Below are positions 42,496 through 52,405 of a stretch of DNA of 64,000 nucleotides, one piece after another. This stretch comes from Candidatus Jettenia sp. (GTDB lineage: Bacteria; Planctomycetota; Brocadiia; Brocadiales; Brocadiaceae). The stretch covers positions 1,827,659 to 1,891,658 of the forward strand of contig CP091278.1 in NCBI GenBank assembly GCA_021650895.1, given 5' to 3'. How positions within the stretch are numbered: position 1 is the first letter of the stretch; every line of letters begins with the position of its first letter. Both the position numbers and the translations under genes were made by a program. A model generated the notes under the pieces. That model had not been told where the DNA came from. It was given only the letters and a program-made list of their open reading frames with translations, and did not search any database.

Positions 42496-44202
42496 TTAGT
42501 GATGAGCGCCGCCATGTGATTCATGTTTCATGCCGAGTTCATCGAGCTTCCTGTTGATGTACTCAACCTCTTCAGCAGGTGCATGATGAGTATCTAACCA
42601 ACCTGGATCAGGACACAGATCGAAGATGGTCTTCCCCGGATGATTCTTCACGATGTACGGACCCGTTAACTGATCAAGCCATTCACCTGTCTTCCAGAAA
42701 CTCTCCGGAACCCAACTGATGCCAACCTTCTTCTCCAATGCTGCAAGTCTCCTTGCCTGAGAAGCATTCTGCTTTACGTTCACTAACCAACGATCCATAC
42801 CGAATGAACCATCTGAGTACGTCGCATCGTTCCATGAACCATGTGCCATACCCTTATAGATATACGTCTGGAAATACCCTACGCTCTCAAAGCAGAGCCT
42901 TTCTATATCTGAACAGTTCGACATCCTGAACTCTCCAGACTCACCCGTCTTGCCACCATATTCTGGACCATCATGATAGGCACCGATCTTCAAACTCCAG
43001 ATATGCTGACCTGACCAGTCAGGTGCAAGATCTTTTGGCATCGGATCAGCTACTCCATCCTTCAGGAGGTCTTCTGCAACTTTAAAGGTCTCACGATACT
43101 TCAGACCAGCATCCTTAACCGATTCATCCAACGCTTGCAAGTTTTCTTTCGCAAACCTTGGTGAATGACAATCGTCACACACCGATGCCCAACGGTCTCT
43201 CTTCTCTTTCCATATCGGTGCTCCACGATCAGCCATCGACATACCCATACTGGTATATACGGTACTGAACCTCTGTACGTTGTGATGACCACCCCTCATA
43301 TGGCAATACTGACATGTCGGACCAACATAATCTGCATCGGCCAACTTCTTATCCCAATCGAACTGCTTTGGATCCCATTTGTTTACCTGATAGACTACCC
43401 CATGCAAACCGATATCATATGCCTCCCAGTCTCTGTGATCCTTACCCCAATGGCATGTCTTGCACTGCTCTGCACGTCTTGCAACCTTTGGATCAAACTG
43501 ATGTCTCTGATGGCATGTGCTGCATCTTTCTTCTGAACTGGTATGGCAGAAAGTGCAACCGGCAGTGTCACCTGGTGGTCTTTCAATTGACCATGCACAT
43601 TCAATCTGAGCAAAGCTTGAACACGATGCATGTGAACCGATACCGCCCTGACCCTGTTCGCTATATTGGGTTTCATGGCATTCACTGGTACCACAAGCCT
43701 TTGATGATGGCATGGTAAGCTTCTGATGGTTATTACCATGACAGGTATCACAGCCTGTTGGGTTTGGTTCAGCCCTGGAGTGAGCACTCTTCTTATAATC
43801 CCTTACGATACCGGGAGTCATAACTGAGTGACACGCAATACACTGCTCGAGTTGGAAGGTACCCTTTATCGGGTTTGAAGGTCTTACTTCATCCCTGTTG
43901 TACATAAAGTCAGGGATATAGTAACGGTATGCTGGCAAGGTTCTCCAGAATTTGCTGTATTTGCCAGGATAGGGTGGTGGATTCTCATGTTTTGGATATC
44001 CCATATATTTTGCACCTAAACCAGAGAAGAACACCTTACCGTTGTTATCCGGTTCACCGATCTGTCCATATACTTCATGAGGTACCCAGTGGGTAATAAT
44101 TTCTACTGCCTTTGCTTCTTTCAGCATGAGACTGGATGCGGCTCCCATCGCCCCGCAACCTATTAATGCTGACATTAATGTTACTTTTAGAAAATTACGC
44201 AT
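42496..44202 (-). CDS. hdh: Hydrazine dehydrogenase (octaheme HAO family)
   Basis: 568 residues from the ATG at 44202 (GGAGGAGAG upstream; 20 further codons are open but unsupported). It oxidises hydrazine to N2 and four electrons in the anammoxosome, the last step of anammox. The signal peptide ends near EAKA. Eight heme sites are read: CIACH, CDTCH, an unusual CX4CH (CGTSECH), CTFCH, CSTCH, CKTCH, CQYCH and CDDCH. The AHGSWNDATYSDG segment carries the Tyr expected to crosslink the P460 active-site heme. From memory the sequence is very close to Kuenenia kustc0694, for example WVPHEVYG, SGKVFFSGL and AHGSWNDATYSDG. It has its own promoter (44391) and terminator. Confidence 0.94.
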   Translation of the reverse strand: MRNFLKVTLMSALIGCGAMGAASSLMLKEAKAVEIITHWVPHEVYGQIGEPDNNGKVFFSGLGAKYMGYPKHENPPPYPGKYSKFWRTLPAYRYYIPDFMYNRDEVRPSNPIKGTFQLEQCIACHSVMTPGIVRDYKKSAHSRAEPNPTGCDTCHGNNHQKLTMPSSKACGTSECHETQYSEQGQGGIGSHASCSSFAQIECAWSIERPPGDTAGCTFCHTSSEERCSTCHQRHQFDPKVARRAEQCKTCHWGKDHRDWEAYDIGLHGVVYQVNKWDPKQFDWDKKLADADYVGPTCQYCHMRGGHHNVQRFSTVYTSMGMSMADRGAPIWKEKRDRWASVCDDCHSPRFAKENLQALDESVKDAGLKYRETFKVAEDLLKDGVADPMPKDLAPDWSGQHIWSLKIGAYHDGPEYGGKTGESGEFRMSNCSDIERLCFESVGYFQTYIYKGMAHGSWNDATYSDGSFGMDRWLVNVKQNASQARRLAALEKKVGISWVPESFWKTGEWLDQLTGPYIVKNHPGKTIFDLCPDPGWLDTHHAPAEEVEYINRKLDELGMKHESHGGAHH

Positions 44203-44293
44203 GATACTAAAACTCTCCTCCTTTCTCATAATTTGTACTCCACAATCGCCATTCGATTGCATTATAATATAAACAACCTCATCGCTGACTCTT

Positions 44294-44313
44294 GTAGACC
44301 ACCCCCTTTCAAA
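44294..44313 (-). promoter_or_regulatory. Shared purine-rich leader element (hdh)
   Basis: The minus strand reads TTTGAAAGGGGGTGGTCTAC, about 70-90 bases after the predicted start point and 92 bases before the ATG. Counterparts lie in the hox (48494) and hzs (53668) leaders. It is too far from any good start codon to be an ordinary ribosome site. Confidence 0.6.
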
Positions 44314-44390
44314 TTCTCAACTTATTACAAGACAAAATACGTTATACCCTATTCATTTCTCAAAACTGATTCTATAATGGCAGAAAGGCC

Positions 44391-44418
44391 ATTATACTTA
44401 TTCTACTACTTAAGTCAA
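44391..44418 (-). promoter_or_regulatory. Sigma70-type promoter of hdh
   Basis: The minus strand reads TTGACT-N16-TATAAT followed by GG. Spacing and TATAATGG match the hox promoter at 48579. The predicted leader is about 180 bases. Confidence 0.75.
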
Positions 44419-44527
44419 TATAAAAAGTTAATTATTTTGTAATTTCTTACTGTCGAGGATGAGCTACTTATTTTGATACAAAACCGAATTGGATACAGGT
44501 CTTAATATTCCTAATTTATTATAAAAT

Positions 44528-45331
44528 TTACCCTTTTGCTCCCAAAACAAGTTCTCCTACAAATTCTCCAACCTTCTTCACTAATTTTTCAAGAGGTTCG
44601 TTTGTGTATTTTTCAACTTCTCTTATAATGGCGCTCCCTACAATAACTCCATCTGCCGCTTTCCCAATCATTTTTGCGTGATCCGGTGTAGATACACCAA
44701 AACCAACACTAATTGGGGTATCAGTAATTTGCTTTAAGCTCTTGATATTTTGAAGAACATCATCCGGTATTTTATCTCTTACACCCGTTATACCTACTAC
44801 AGAGATATAATATAAAAAGCCTTGCGATTTCTGGGTAATTAAAATTTTACGCTGATCTGTCGTTGTCGGGGCAATAAAGCAAACAATTTTAAAATCCTTT
44901 TCTTTTGCAACCTGAAAAATTTCATTATTTTCTTCTACAGGTAAATCAGGAATAGTTAAACCATCTAATCCTGCCTTACACGCCTTTTCAATAAAAGCCT
45001 GACACCCTCCCTTAAAAACGGTACTATAAGACACCATCGAGACAATGGGTATTTCAGACTCATTTCGAAGTTCTGAAACCATATCCAGTATTTGTGCAAC
45101 TTTCATCCCTTTAACTAATGCCCGATAGTAAGAAGCTTGAATAATAGGGCCATCCGCAATAGGGTCAGAAAATGGAATGCCGAGTTCAATGATATCTGCA
45201 CCCCTCTTTTCAAATTCAAGGATCAAGGCCTTTGTAGTTTGCAAGTCTGGATCTCCTGCTGTAATAAATGGTATAAAAGCAGGCTTTTTTTTGTTCTTTA
45301 ATTCCTGAAATTTTTTATCAATTCTATTCAT
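44528..45331 (-). CDS. trpA: Tryptophan synthase alpha subunit
   Basis: 267 residues from the ATG at 45331 (MNRIDKKF); eight more codons are open upstream. It cleaves indole-3-glycerol phosphate to indole, which is channelled to TrpB. Visible are FIPFITAGDPD, the catalytic Glu in IIELGIPFSDPIADGP, the catalytic Asp in GLDGLTIPDLPVEE, YYISVVGITG, and VGFGVSTPDHA with VIVGSAI. It follows trpB after 75 bases. Other trp genes are not in the window, and the pair is placed between hox and hdh. Confidence 0.96.
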   Translation of the reverse strand: MNRIDKKFQELKNKKKPAFIPFITAGDPDLQTTKALILEFEKRGADIIELGIPFSDPIADGPIIQASYYRALVKGMKVAQILDMVSELRNESEIPIVSMVSYSTVFKGGCQAFIEKACKAGLDGLTIPDLPVEENNEIFQVAKEKDFKIVCFIAPTTTDQRKILITQKSQGFLYYISVVGITGVRDKIPDDVLQNIKSLKQITDTPISVGFGVSTPDHAKMIGKAADGVIVGSAIIREVEKYTNEPLEKLVKKVGEFVGELVLGAKG

Positions 45332-45406
45332 GAAAATCCGTTCAGAAAATGTCAAAATACTATCCCTTGAAAATATTTCTCAATAACATTATTTATCGAT
45401 ACCAAA

Positions 45407-46654
45407 TCAAATGGTATATCCTAATTTTTTTGCAACCTCAAAGGAATCTTTATCACCACTACCTGACAAACATATAACAATCAGCTTATCACTACTTAAC
45501 TTTGGAGCAAATTTCATTGCATATGCAATTGCATGTGATGCTTCAAGAGCAGGAATAATCCCTTCTAATCGCGCACACTCCTGGAAGGCATTTACCGCTT
45601 CAACATCGGTAATGGAAACATATTCCGCTCTTCCAACATCTTTTAAATAACTATGTTCCGGGCCAACACCGGGATAATCTAAACCAGCGGAAATTGAGTG
45701 GACTGGCAATGTTTGACCATCATCATCTTGCAATACATAGCTTGCACTTCCGTGCAGAATACCTATTTTACCACTGGTAAGTGTTGATGCGTGCTGACCA
45801 ATTTCAGGTCCAAGCCCTCCAGCTTCAACACCGATCATCTTTACTTCTCTATCTTCAATAAAGGGGTGGAACAACCCCATGGAATTACTACCACCTCCAA
45901 CACAGGCAATAAGATAATCAGGTAATCTATTTTCCTTTTCCATTATCTGGCTTTTTACTTCCTTACCAATAACTGTTTGAAAATTTCTTACCATCATAGG
46001 GTAGGGATGTGGGCCAACAACCGATCCTAAGATATAATGGGTATATCTTACCGAAGCCATCCAATCTCTAAATGCTTCATTTGTAGCATCTTTCAAAGTC
46101 TTCGAACCACTAGTTACCGGTATCACACGCGTCCCTAACAACTTCATGCGAAAGACGTTCAGCGCTTGGCGTCTCATATCTTCTTCACCCATATATACAT
46201 CACACTCTATCCCAAACATTGCAGCAGCCGTAGCTGTTGCAACCCCATGCTGTCCAGCACCTGTTTCAGCAATGATCCTTTTCTTGCCCATTCTTTTTGC
46301 AAGCAGTATTTGTCCAATGGTGTTGTTTATTTTATGTGCACCGGTATGGTTCAGATCTTCTCTTTTTAAGTATATCTTCGCACCCCCCAATTTTTTTGTC
46401 AATCTTTCAGCATAATAAAGCACTGATGGTCGTCCGACATACTCTTTCAAATAGTAATCCAACTCAGCCTGAAAAGCTGGATCGTTTTTTGCTTCTAAAT
46501 AAGCTTTTTCTAGTTCTTCTAGAGCAGGCATTATAGTCTCAGGAACGAATTTTCCACCAAAACGACCAAAATGCCCCATATTATCAGGTAAGTTTATTTC
46601 TTCGGGTATTATTAAATTTTGCAATAGTTTAGATTTTACTACCGTTGATCCCAT
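45407..46654 (-). CDS. trpB: Tryptophan synthase beta subunit
   Basis: 415 residues from the ATG at 46654 (GGGAG 6-9 bases upstream). It joins indole and serine to tryptophan using PLP. Visible are [11 protein letters not shown], the PLP lysine in [19 protein letters not shown], the phosphate-binding [10 protein letters not shown], and the C-terminal CLSGSGDKD. This is the canonical TrpB1 type that partners TrpA. The gene starts 120 bases after the hox stop codon with a strong hairpin between, so readthrough from hox is possible. Confidence 0.96.
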   Translation of the reverse strand: MGSTVVKSKLLQNLIIPEEINLPDNMGHFGRFGGKFVPETIMPALEELEKAYLEAKNDPAFQAELDYYLKEYVGRPSVLYYAERLTKKLGGAKIYLKREDLNHTGAHKINNTIGQILLAKRMGKKRIIAETGAGQHGVATATAAAMFGIECDVYMGEEDMRRQALNVFRMKLLGTRVIPVTSGSKTLKDATNEAFRDWMASVRYTHYILGSVVGPHPYPMMVRNFQTVIGKEVKSQIMEKENRLPDYLIACVGGGSNSMGLFHPFIEDREVKMIGVEAGGLGPEIGQHASTLTSGKIGILHGSASYVLQDDDGQTLPVHSISAGLDYPGVGPEHSYLKDVGRAEYVSITDVEAVNAFQECARLEGIIPALEASHAIAYAMKFAPKLSSDKLIVICLSGSGDKDSFEVAKKLGYTI

Positions 46655-46697
46655 AATTAACACTCCCATATCTTTTATTAGATAAAGTAGAAACACA

Positions 46698-46731
46698 ATG
46701 AGGGTAGCAAATAGTGCTCTGCTACCCTCAT
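46698..46731 (-). terminator. Hairpin between hox and trpB
   Basis: ATGAGGGTAGCA / TGCTACCCTCAT, a perfect 12-bp stem with a 10-base loop. On the minus strand it is followed by TGTGTTT, not a long T-run. It could be a partial terminator or a 3'-end stabiliser that allows some readthrough into trpBA. Confidence 0.55.
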
Positions 46732-46776
46732 CGCAATTTACAACTAAATCTTAAATCTTACAACAATTTTTACAGC

Positions 46777-48390
46777 TTAGTGGTGTACTTCAACACCAGC
46801 ATCTGCGTTTGCACGGTGAGGAATATCAGTCCTCTTAAACCATTCAACATCTACATCGCCTGGTTTTCTCTTCCAACCTGGGAGTAAATCCAAATATTCA
46901 CCATGCTGCCAGAATGCTTCTGATTTGTGTTCCAAACCAATCTTCTTTTCGATAGCAGCGAACCTTCTCAACTTAGCTGCTTCTGTTTTAATCTCAATCA
47001 ACTTCCTATCCTGCTCAAAGGCGCTACCGTTTCCATATGTCTGGTTGTACATTGACATATGGGCATAGGCCTTATAAACGTTGCCTGTCAAATAGCAAAT
47101 CATTTCTAATCCCAAACGCTCCAAGTTTGATGTAGCATAGAACCTTGGATCTCCACCTGGCAACAAGCTAAAGGTATAGTGACCATACCAGTCTGGTGGT
47201 GAGCCTTCTGGCATAGGATCTACAACGCCATCCAAGAAGCAACCCACTATAACTGCAGCGGCTTCTCTCCATTTAGTAAAGCTCAAATTGACACCAGCAT
47301 CCATCTCTTTCAACTTATCTGCTGCAAAGCGGGGAGAATGGCAATCCTGGCATTTCTTTATCCAAGCATCTCTCTTAGCCTTATGTCTTGGAGCTCCTCT
47401 GTCAACCTGGAACATACCCATATCGCTATAGATGGTACCAAACTGTTGTGGGTTATGGTTTCCATCCTGCATGTGGCAGTAAGCGCATGTCGGAACCCTG
47501 TAGTTCCCTTTCTTTGATGGTTTGCTCCAGTCCATAGTTGCTGATTCAGCTTCATACAAGCAACCATGAATCGAGGTGTTGTACATTGCCCATTCATCAT
47601 GGTCGATACCCATATGACAAAATCTGCAGGCAGTTGGTTTTCTTGCTTCTGCAGGGCTAAATACGTGCCTTGTATGACATCCGTCGCATCTGTTTTCAGC
47701 AATGGCATGGCATTCTGCACATCCTGCAACTTCTTCAGCAGGCTTTCCAACATGCCATGAGAATTCCAATACGTTTACCGTAAACGCATGGGTATGAGAA
47801 CCTAAGCCACCTGATCTATGCTCTGAAGTTTCCTTCGGATGACACTCACCACAGTGCTTGTAGGTAGGCATGAAAAGCTTTTGGTGGTCGTTACCATGAC
47901 ATACGTCACAGCCAACTGTACCGTCAACAGGCTTTCCATCTTTCCCTTTTATACCAAGGCCCCTTCTCATCTCCAGGTTTCCATGAGCACTCTTCTTCCA
48001 ATCTTTCACGATAGTAGGAGTCTGAACAGTATGACAAAGAACACATTCTTCATTCTTAAAAACACCTTCATTTTGACTGCCTGGTGTCCAATAATGCTCT
48101 GGATCGTACCAACGAATTGATGGTAAGAATTTCAAGAATGATTTATATGGACCTCTTCCTTCAACATATTCTGGTTGTGTATATTTTGCCGTCAACCCGA
48201 ATATATACAGTGTTCCGTCATTATCAGGACCTACGGGTTGGCCAAATACCTGTGATGCTACGTCCTGGAATGTAGGCCCTTCAGCCCTAGCTATACCATT
48301 TCCCACGGTACACGTAAGGAATGTTACCCCTGCTACGGCAAGAGCTAATCCCACAACCCTGGACAATGGTTTCTTTAATGTTTCAAGCAT
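46777..48390 (-). CDS. hox: Hydroxylamine oxidoreductase (octaheme, kustc1061-like)
   Basis: 537 residues from the ATG at 48390, with AGGAG 8 bases upstream. The signal peptide ends near ARA. It oxidises hydroxylamine to NO in the anammoxosome, recycling leaked hydroxylamine and supplying NO to hydrazine synthase. Eight CxxCH sites are read: CVLCH, CDVCH, CGECH, CAECH, CDGCH, CRFCH, CAYCH and CQDCH. AHMSMYNQTYGNGSAF holds the Tyr expected to crosslink the P460 heme, marking it as an oxidising, not a reducing, HAO. From memory it is close to Kuenenia kustc1061. It has its own near-consensus sigma70 promoter (48579) and a long leader with the shared element. Confidence 0.92.
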   Translation of the reverse strand: MLETLKKPLSRVVGLALAVAGVTFLTCTVGNGIARAEGPTFQDVASQVFGQPVGPDNDGTLYIFGLTAKYTQPEYVEGRGPYKSFLKFLPSIRWYDPEHYWTPGSQNEGVFKNEECVLCHTVQTPTIVKDWKKSAHGNLEMRRGLGIKGKDGKPVDGTVGCDVCHGNDHQKLFMPTYKHCGECHPKETSEHRSGGLGSHTHAFTVNVLEFSWHVGKPAEEVAGCAECHAIAENRCDGCHTRHVFSPAEARKPTACRFCHMGIDHDEWAMYNTSIHGCLYEAESATMDWSKPSKKGNYRVPTCAYCHMQDGNHNPQQFGTIYSDMGMFQVDRGAPRHKAKRDAWIKKCQDCHSPRFAADKLKEMDAGVNLSFTKWREAAAVIVGCFLDGVVDPMPEGSPPDWYGHYTFSLLPGGDPRFYATSNLERLGLEMICYLTGNVYKAYAHMSMYNQTYGNGSAFEQDRKLIEIKTEAAKLRRFAAIEKKIGLEHKSEAFWQHGEYLDLLPGWKRKPGDVDVEWFKRTDIPHRANADAGVEVHH

Positions 48391-48493
48391 TACACCTTCT
48401 CCTTTCTTCATAACAAGCTTTTAAACCACAATTTATCGCTATAACTTCTGTAATAATTACCGTTAACCATAGGCACAACAAGTTTTTATGCTA

Positions 48494-48511
48494 CCAAACC
48501 ACCCCCCTTCC
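48494..48511 (-). promoter_or_regulatory. Shared purine-rich leader element (hox)
   Basis: The minus strand reads GGAAGGGGGGTGGTTTGG, about 60-78 bases after the predicted start point and 104 bases before the ATG. Counterparts lie in the hdh and hzs leaders. Confidence 0.6.
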
Positions 48512-48578
48512 AAACTTTCTACCACTAATGATTGCTGAAGGTTAATTACTAAACCATAAGATAATAAAAAGCTTTCCC

Positions 48579-48606
48579 ATTATACATTTATAGTAGATCT
48601 TGTCAA
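48579..48606 (-). promoter_or_regulatory. Consensus sigma70-type promoter of hox
   Basis: The minus strand reads TTGACA-N16-TATAAT followed by GGG, a perfect match to both hexamers. The leader to 48390 is about 180 bases. Confidence 0.85.
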
Positions 48607-48681
48607 GGGATTTTTCCTGAAGTTTACTTACTTTTCAAATCATTTTTATTGTCTTCAATCATTAATAAATTCCTGAAACAG

Positions 48682-48723
48682 CAAGAGCTGGGTAGTGGGA
48701 GAGCCCACAGAACCCAGCTCTTG
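48682..48723 (-). terminator. Large hairpin after hzsA
   Basis: CAAGAGCTGGGT / ACCCAGCTCTTG encloses a second stem GTGGG/CCCAC, about 85 bases beyond the hzsA stop codon. It has no T-run, so it may be a processing or protection hairpin rather than a classic terminator. Confidence 0.6.
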
Positions 48724-48806
48724 TAGTGTTGACTACTTCTCTCTGCGTCCTCACGGATAAGCTAAGGACATATCGGTCTTAAGGTAGAGAGTTACCTCAA
48801 GTCTTT

Positions 48807-51240
48807 TTATCTGCCATTATAGCCTGGGTAGAAATCTGGTCCCTGGATATTGTCCCATTGTGCTCCAATATCTATCCACTCGACAAACAGGTATCTCTCA
48901 TCCTGGGTCAGGAATTTGTCATGCATTACTCGTCCTTCCACTGGGAATACCTTCTCCTTCGGCTCAAACTGGCTTAACTTCTCTTCATACAACCTCCATA
49001 TCAACAAGCTGTTAATCGCTGCTGACGGATTGACATACTTACCACCAAGATTCACATCCTTACCCCTCTGTGGCTCTAACAAACTATTGTATGCACGGCT
49101 AAAGGCCGCTACCCCATCAACACTCGCTAACTCTGCCCCTCCACTTAAATCCGGAGGATTGCTTGCATTGTGACAGTTTGCACACTTTGCATCAAGTATC
49201 GGCTGTATATCCCTTCGGAAATCCACAGTCCTTCTCTTCTCATCCGTTAACCCTTCTACCGGCTGAGATGTTGTTCCTGATGGGCCTCCATAGTATACAT
49301 CCGATGGTACCACAACGTCCTCACCATGCTTTACACCCTGATAAATCCCCTGCTTATCAAACCTTAAATGCCCAAAGGCAAACGGTGAATCATAATGGCT
49401 TCTGTCATCATACCACCAATTGTATAATGCCTTCGTATGCTGATTCTGGAATGCCCTTCCCCGATATGATCCATCATGGCATCCACTGCAAATCCTACCA
49501 TGATATGGCCTCAAATATGCCCACATCAGTGCTGTCTGCACTGCCATACCCCTCTCATCCAAATTCTGAATGTAGTACGGAGTATCTGCCGTCTGAGAAG
49601 TTACCACTGAACCATCATCCTCTACATACTGATACCCAATGATCCGCCTCTGCTGGAATGCGGTTCCTGAGTTGCTGCTTGACCTGTCTCCACCCAACAG
49701 ATGCTTTCCGGCTCCTACCTTGAACCTCCCTGCCTCCGGCTCAACGCATGGTACACCTTCTACGATTCTCACTGCCTTTACATCACCCGGCTTCGTTGCC
49801 TTTGCCCTCTGACTTGGATACGGACCTACTGGCACATCGGTCAGGGTTGTATCAAAACAAATCCATGTACCCCATGAGTGGGGATAACCTTCTACCTTCA
49901 CCTGGTCAAATGGCTGATAGGTAACGGTTGTTACACCAAAGTTCTTACCTGCCGTAAAGGTGTTGATCCACCTCGGCTTGTACTTTATATACACAGGCGC
50001 TGGCTGATGATCGTTCCACTCAGGATCATTGTGGACTACCTCGCCGGCTCTCCCGTTCTTACAATCAAACCAGTAGATGCCAAAGTCACCTCTCTGGGCA
50101 TAGGATACTAACATCCTATCATCAGGAAGTGGATACGGACTCCGGTACAATCCACCTTCATCCTTGCTCAACCTCTCATAGGTCTTGTTGAATGGAGCAT
50201 CCCAGCTTACCGCTGCCAACTGACCTACACCCCAATTCATATAAGGCGACTCTACAAACACCAGCTTCCTGTCTCCGAACGTTACCTTCGACTGTGACCT
50301 GCCGCTTGATCCACCAATCTCCCCATCACAGTTCCCGTAAATCGGCCTCGGATATGCACCATCCCAGTTATCCACGCAGAGCATTACCCTACCTTTTTCC
50401 CTCTGCCCTTGTACCATTCGCCTGCACGCTTGAGAAAAGGATGTTTCCATCCGGCGTTAACCATGGATCAAAGTTCGAACTCAGGTTGTAGGTTATCTGA
50501 TCTATCGTTGTGTTTAAACTCGGAAACTCTATACCGGAAAGAACGTGTCCCGTAATTCTTTCGGTTACATGACCGCCCTGCGTATCCAACCTGAACAGGT
50601 TGTATACATAGGGATTATGAAGCTCATCCCTTACACCATCCGGAGAACCTGCAAATATAATAAACCCGGTCTTCTCTACCGTACCCCTTTCTTTCCAGTC
50701 TCCTTCAAAATACCTGTCACGCCATATAACACGACCCTTTCCTTCCTCTATACTGCCAGCAGCATAGTAGATAGGAGCACGGCAGGTACCTTTATAATCC
50801 GTCATCTGCCTGAGACCGCTTCCATCAATGTTCATCTCCCATATCTGACATCCACCACCCTTCTTGTGGATACCAGCAAAGGTAAATTTCTTCCCATCCC
50901 AATAGGTGCAGGGATCAAAGGCTGTCGCAAAATCATTCGTCAGCACCTTTAATTCCTTCGAATTTAAATCAAATAGTACGATCCGGCTTCCCTCGGGAAC
51001 ATAATGAGGATAGTTCTGATACGGGTCGCCCTTCTCCGTCCTCGGTGACTGGGTAAATAATATCGTATTCACCGGACCTTGTACTTCCTTTGACATACCA
51101 CTGTAATCTGTCCATAAGGCCTTTCCTTGCTTCGAACCGCCAACCATTACCTGGTTGCCCGTCGCAAAGATGTCCCCACAGACCAACGCACCAGCCACCA
51201 TTGCCGATGCCATCGCTATTCCTATTCTCTTCTTACTCAT
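48807..51240 (-). CDS. hzsA: Hydrazine synthase alpha subunit (reading frame broken by one base)
   Basis: The catalytic subunit that condenses NO and ammonium to hydrazine in the anammoxosome. The frame from 51240 (AAAGGAG upstream) stops at 50389. A second frame, open from 50450, continues to 48807. Dropping one base from the five-T run at 50394-50398 joins them as EGKGRVMLCVDNWD and gives about 810 residues, the known HzsA length. On the joined protein the active-site heme motif is CSGCHDGSY at about 584-592. Its His and Tyr lie within one residue of Kuenenia His587 and Tyr591, and the second heme site CANCH is at about 686-690. The N-terminal half is a six-bladed propeller. Because the enzyme is essential, a base-calling error is the simplest reading. 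Confidence 0.92.
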
Positions 51241-51316
51241 CTGTTGGCCTTCTCCTTTCACTCTTTTTGAAATTATTTCCCTGTAAATCTATTCGCATCC
51301 CTTTCACTTCAGGTCC

Positions 51317-52342
51317 TTATAAAGCCTTCATGAATTCGACTAAATCTTCCAACTCCTGTTGACTCAGATGCGATGTCCTGCCGTGCATATCTTTCTCTGT
51401 CACGCTATTGTTGATCGTATCCATCAACGTCCTTGCACTTCCATCATGGAAATAAGTCCCTGATGCATAAATGTCCCTCAAGGTCGGCGTATCAAACTCT
51501 TTTACCAGGTCTAACCCTATGATCGGGGTATCACTCTCTTCCCCATATGGATCCTCGCCAGCCTCCAATGCCTTCATGTTATAGACCTTACCCGGTGTTG
51601 ACCTGAACCCCTTTACTCCTACCCTGCCGGTTCCTACATCATGCGTCTGTGCATCACTATAGAGTGCCTTCGGATCGCTTGACTCACCAGGATGACATTC
51701 TACACATCCTATCTTCGGATCATTAAACAGCTTCTCACCCCTCTTCTGTGCCTCGGTCAAACTACCATCCGCATTCCTGAATGGACTTCCCGTAAACTCC
51801 AGTGACCGAATGTAACAGATGATTGACTCTAATCGCTCCGGTGAAAAGTTCTCACTCCTGAACACAAACCCAGGGTCTCTACCACATACCCTATCGAGTG
51901 AACTTGTTGCCCCTACGATCTCATCCGGATGTCCCGTAAATCCCTCATGTCTGAAGGGTGGCAAATACCTACCACCACGGATATACTTCGTATTCTTCCA
52001 GCTTCCCCAACCTTCGTCTCCCAAATCCCAGATGAGTCCGGTTGTCTGACCTCTCTCATAATGACAACTCGCACATGCATACTCGCCCTGTAACCCCCAT
52101 GAGGCATCGTTAAACAGGAACTGGCCGTACCTGACCAATTCACTCTTATAGGGTGAGTGCTTTACCCGATAATGCACCTCAGGCACCGTTAATGGCTCAC
52201 CTCTGGGAAGTGGCTCCCACTCCGGCCCCGTCTGTATCGTCGCTATTACCTGTGGCGTCCCCGCCATTACCTCACCGGCTGTTACTACCCCCACTATCCC
52301 AAGGGCTGCAACTAATCCGATCTTTATCATTCCTTTTCTCAT
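51317..52342 (-). CDS. hzsC: Hydrazine synthase gamma subunit (diheme, CCP/MauG-like)
   Basis: 341 residues, with AAGGAGG upstream. The signal peptide ends near VMAG. Two heme sites, CASCH at 90-94 and CVECH at 213-217, lie in a cytochrome c peroxidase/MauG fold. In the known structure this subunit reduces NO to hydroxylamine before the alpha subunit forms hydrazine. It is the middle gene of hzsB-hzsC-hzsA, with gaps of 63 and 76 bases. Gene letters differ between authors; the structural name gamma (Kuenenia kuste2860) is unambiguous. Confidence 0.94.
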   Translation of the reverse strand: MRKGMIKIGLVAALGIVGVVTAGEVMAGTPQVIATIQTGPEWEPLPRGEPLTVPEVHYRVKHSPYKSELVRYGQFLFNDASWGLQGEYACASCHYERGQTTGLIWDLGDEGWGSWKNTKYIRGGRYLPPFRHEGFTGHPDEIVGATSSLDRVCGRDPGFVFRSENFSPERLESIICYIRSLEFTGSPFRNADGSLTEAQKRGEKLFNDPKIGCVECHPGESSDPKALYSDAQTHDVGTGRVGVKGFRSTPGKVYNMKALEAGEDPYGEESDTPIIGLDLVKEFDTPTLRDIYASGTYFHDGSARTLMDTINNSVTEKDMHGRTSHLSQQELEDLVEFMKAL

Positions 52343-52405
52343 CTTATCACTTCCTCCTTAATATTCTGTCCTGAATTCCTCTTACCTTATCACACTCTAC
52401 AACCA

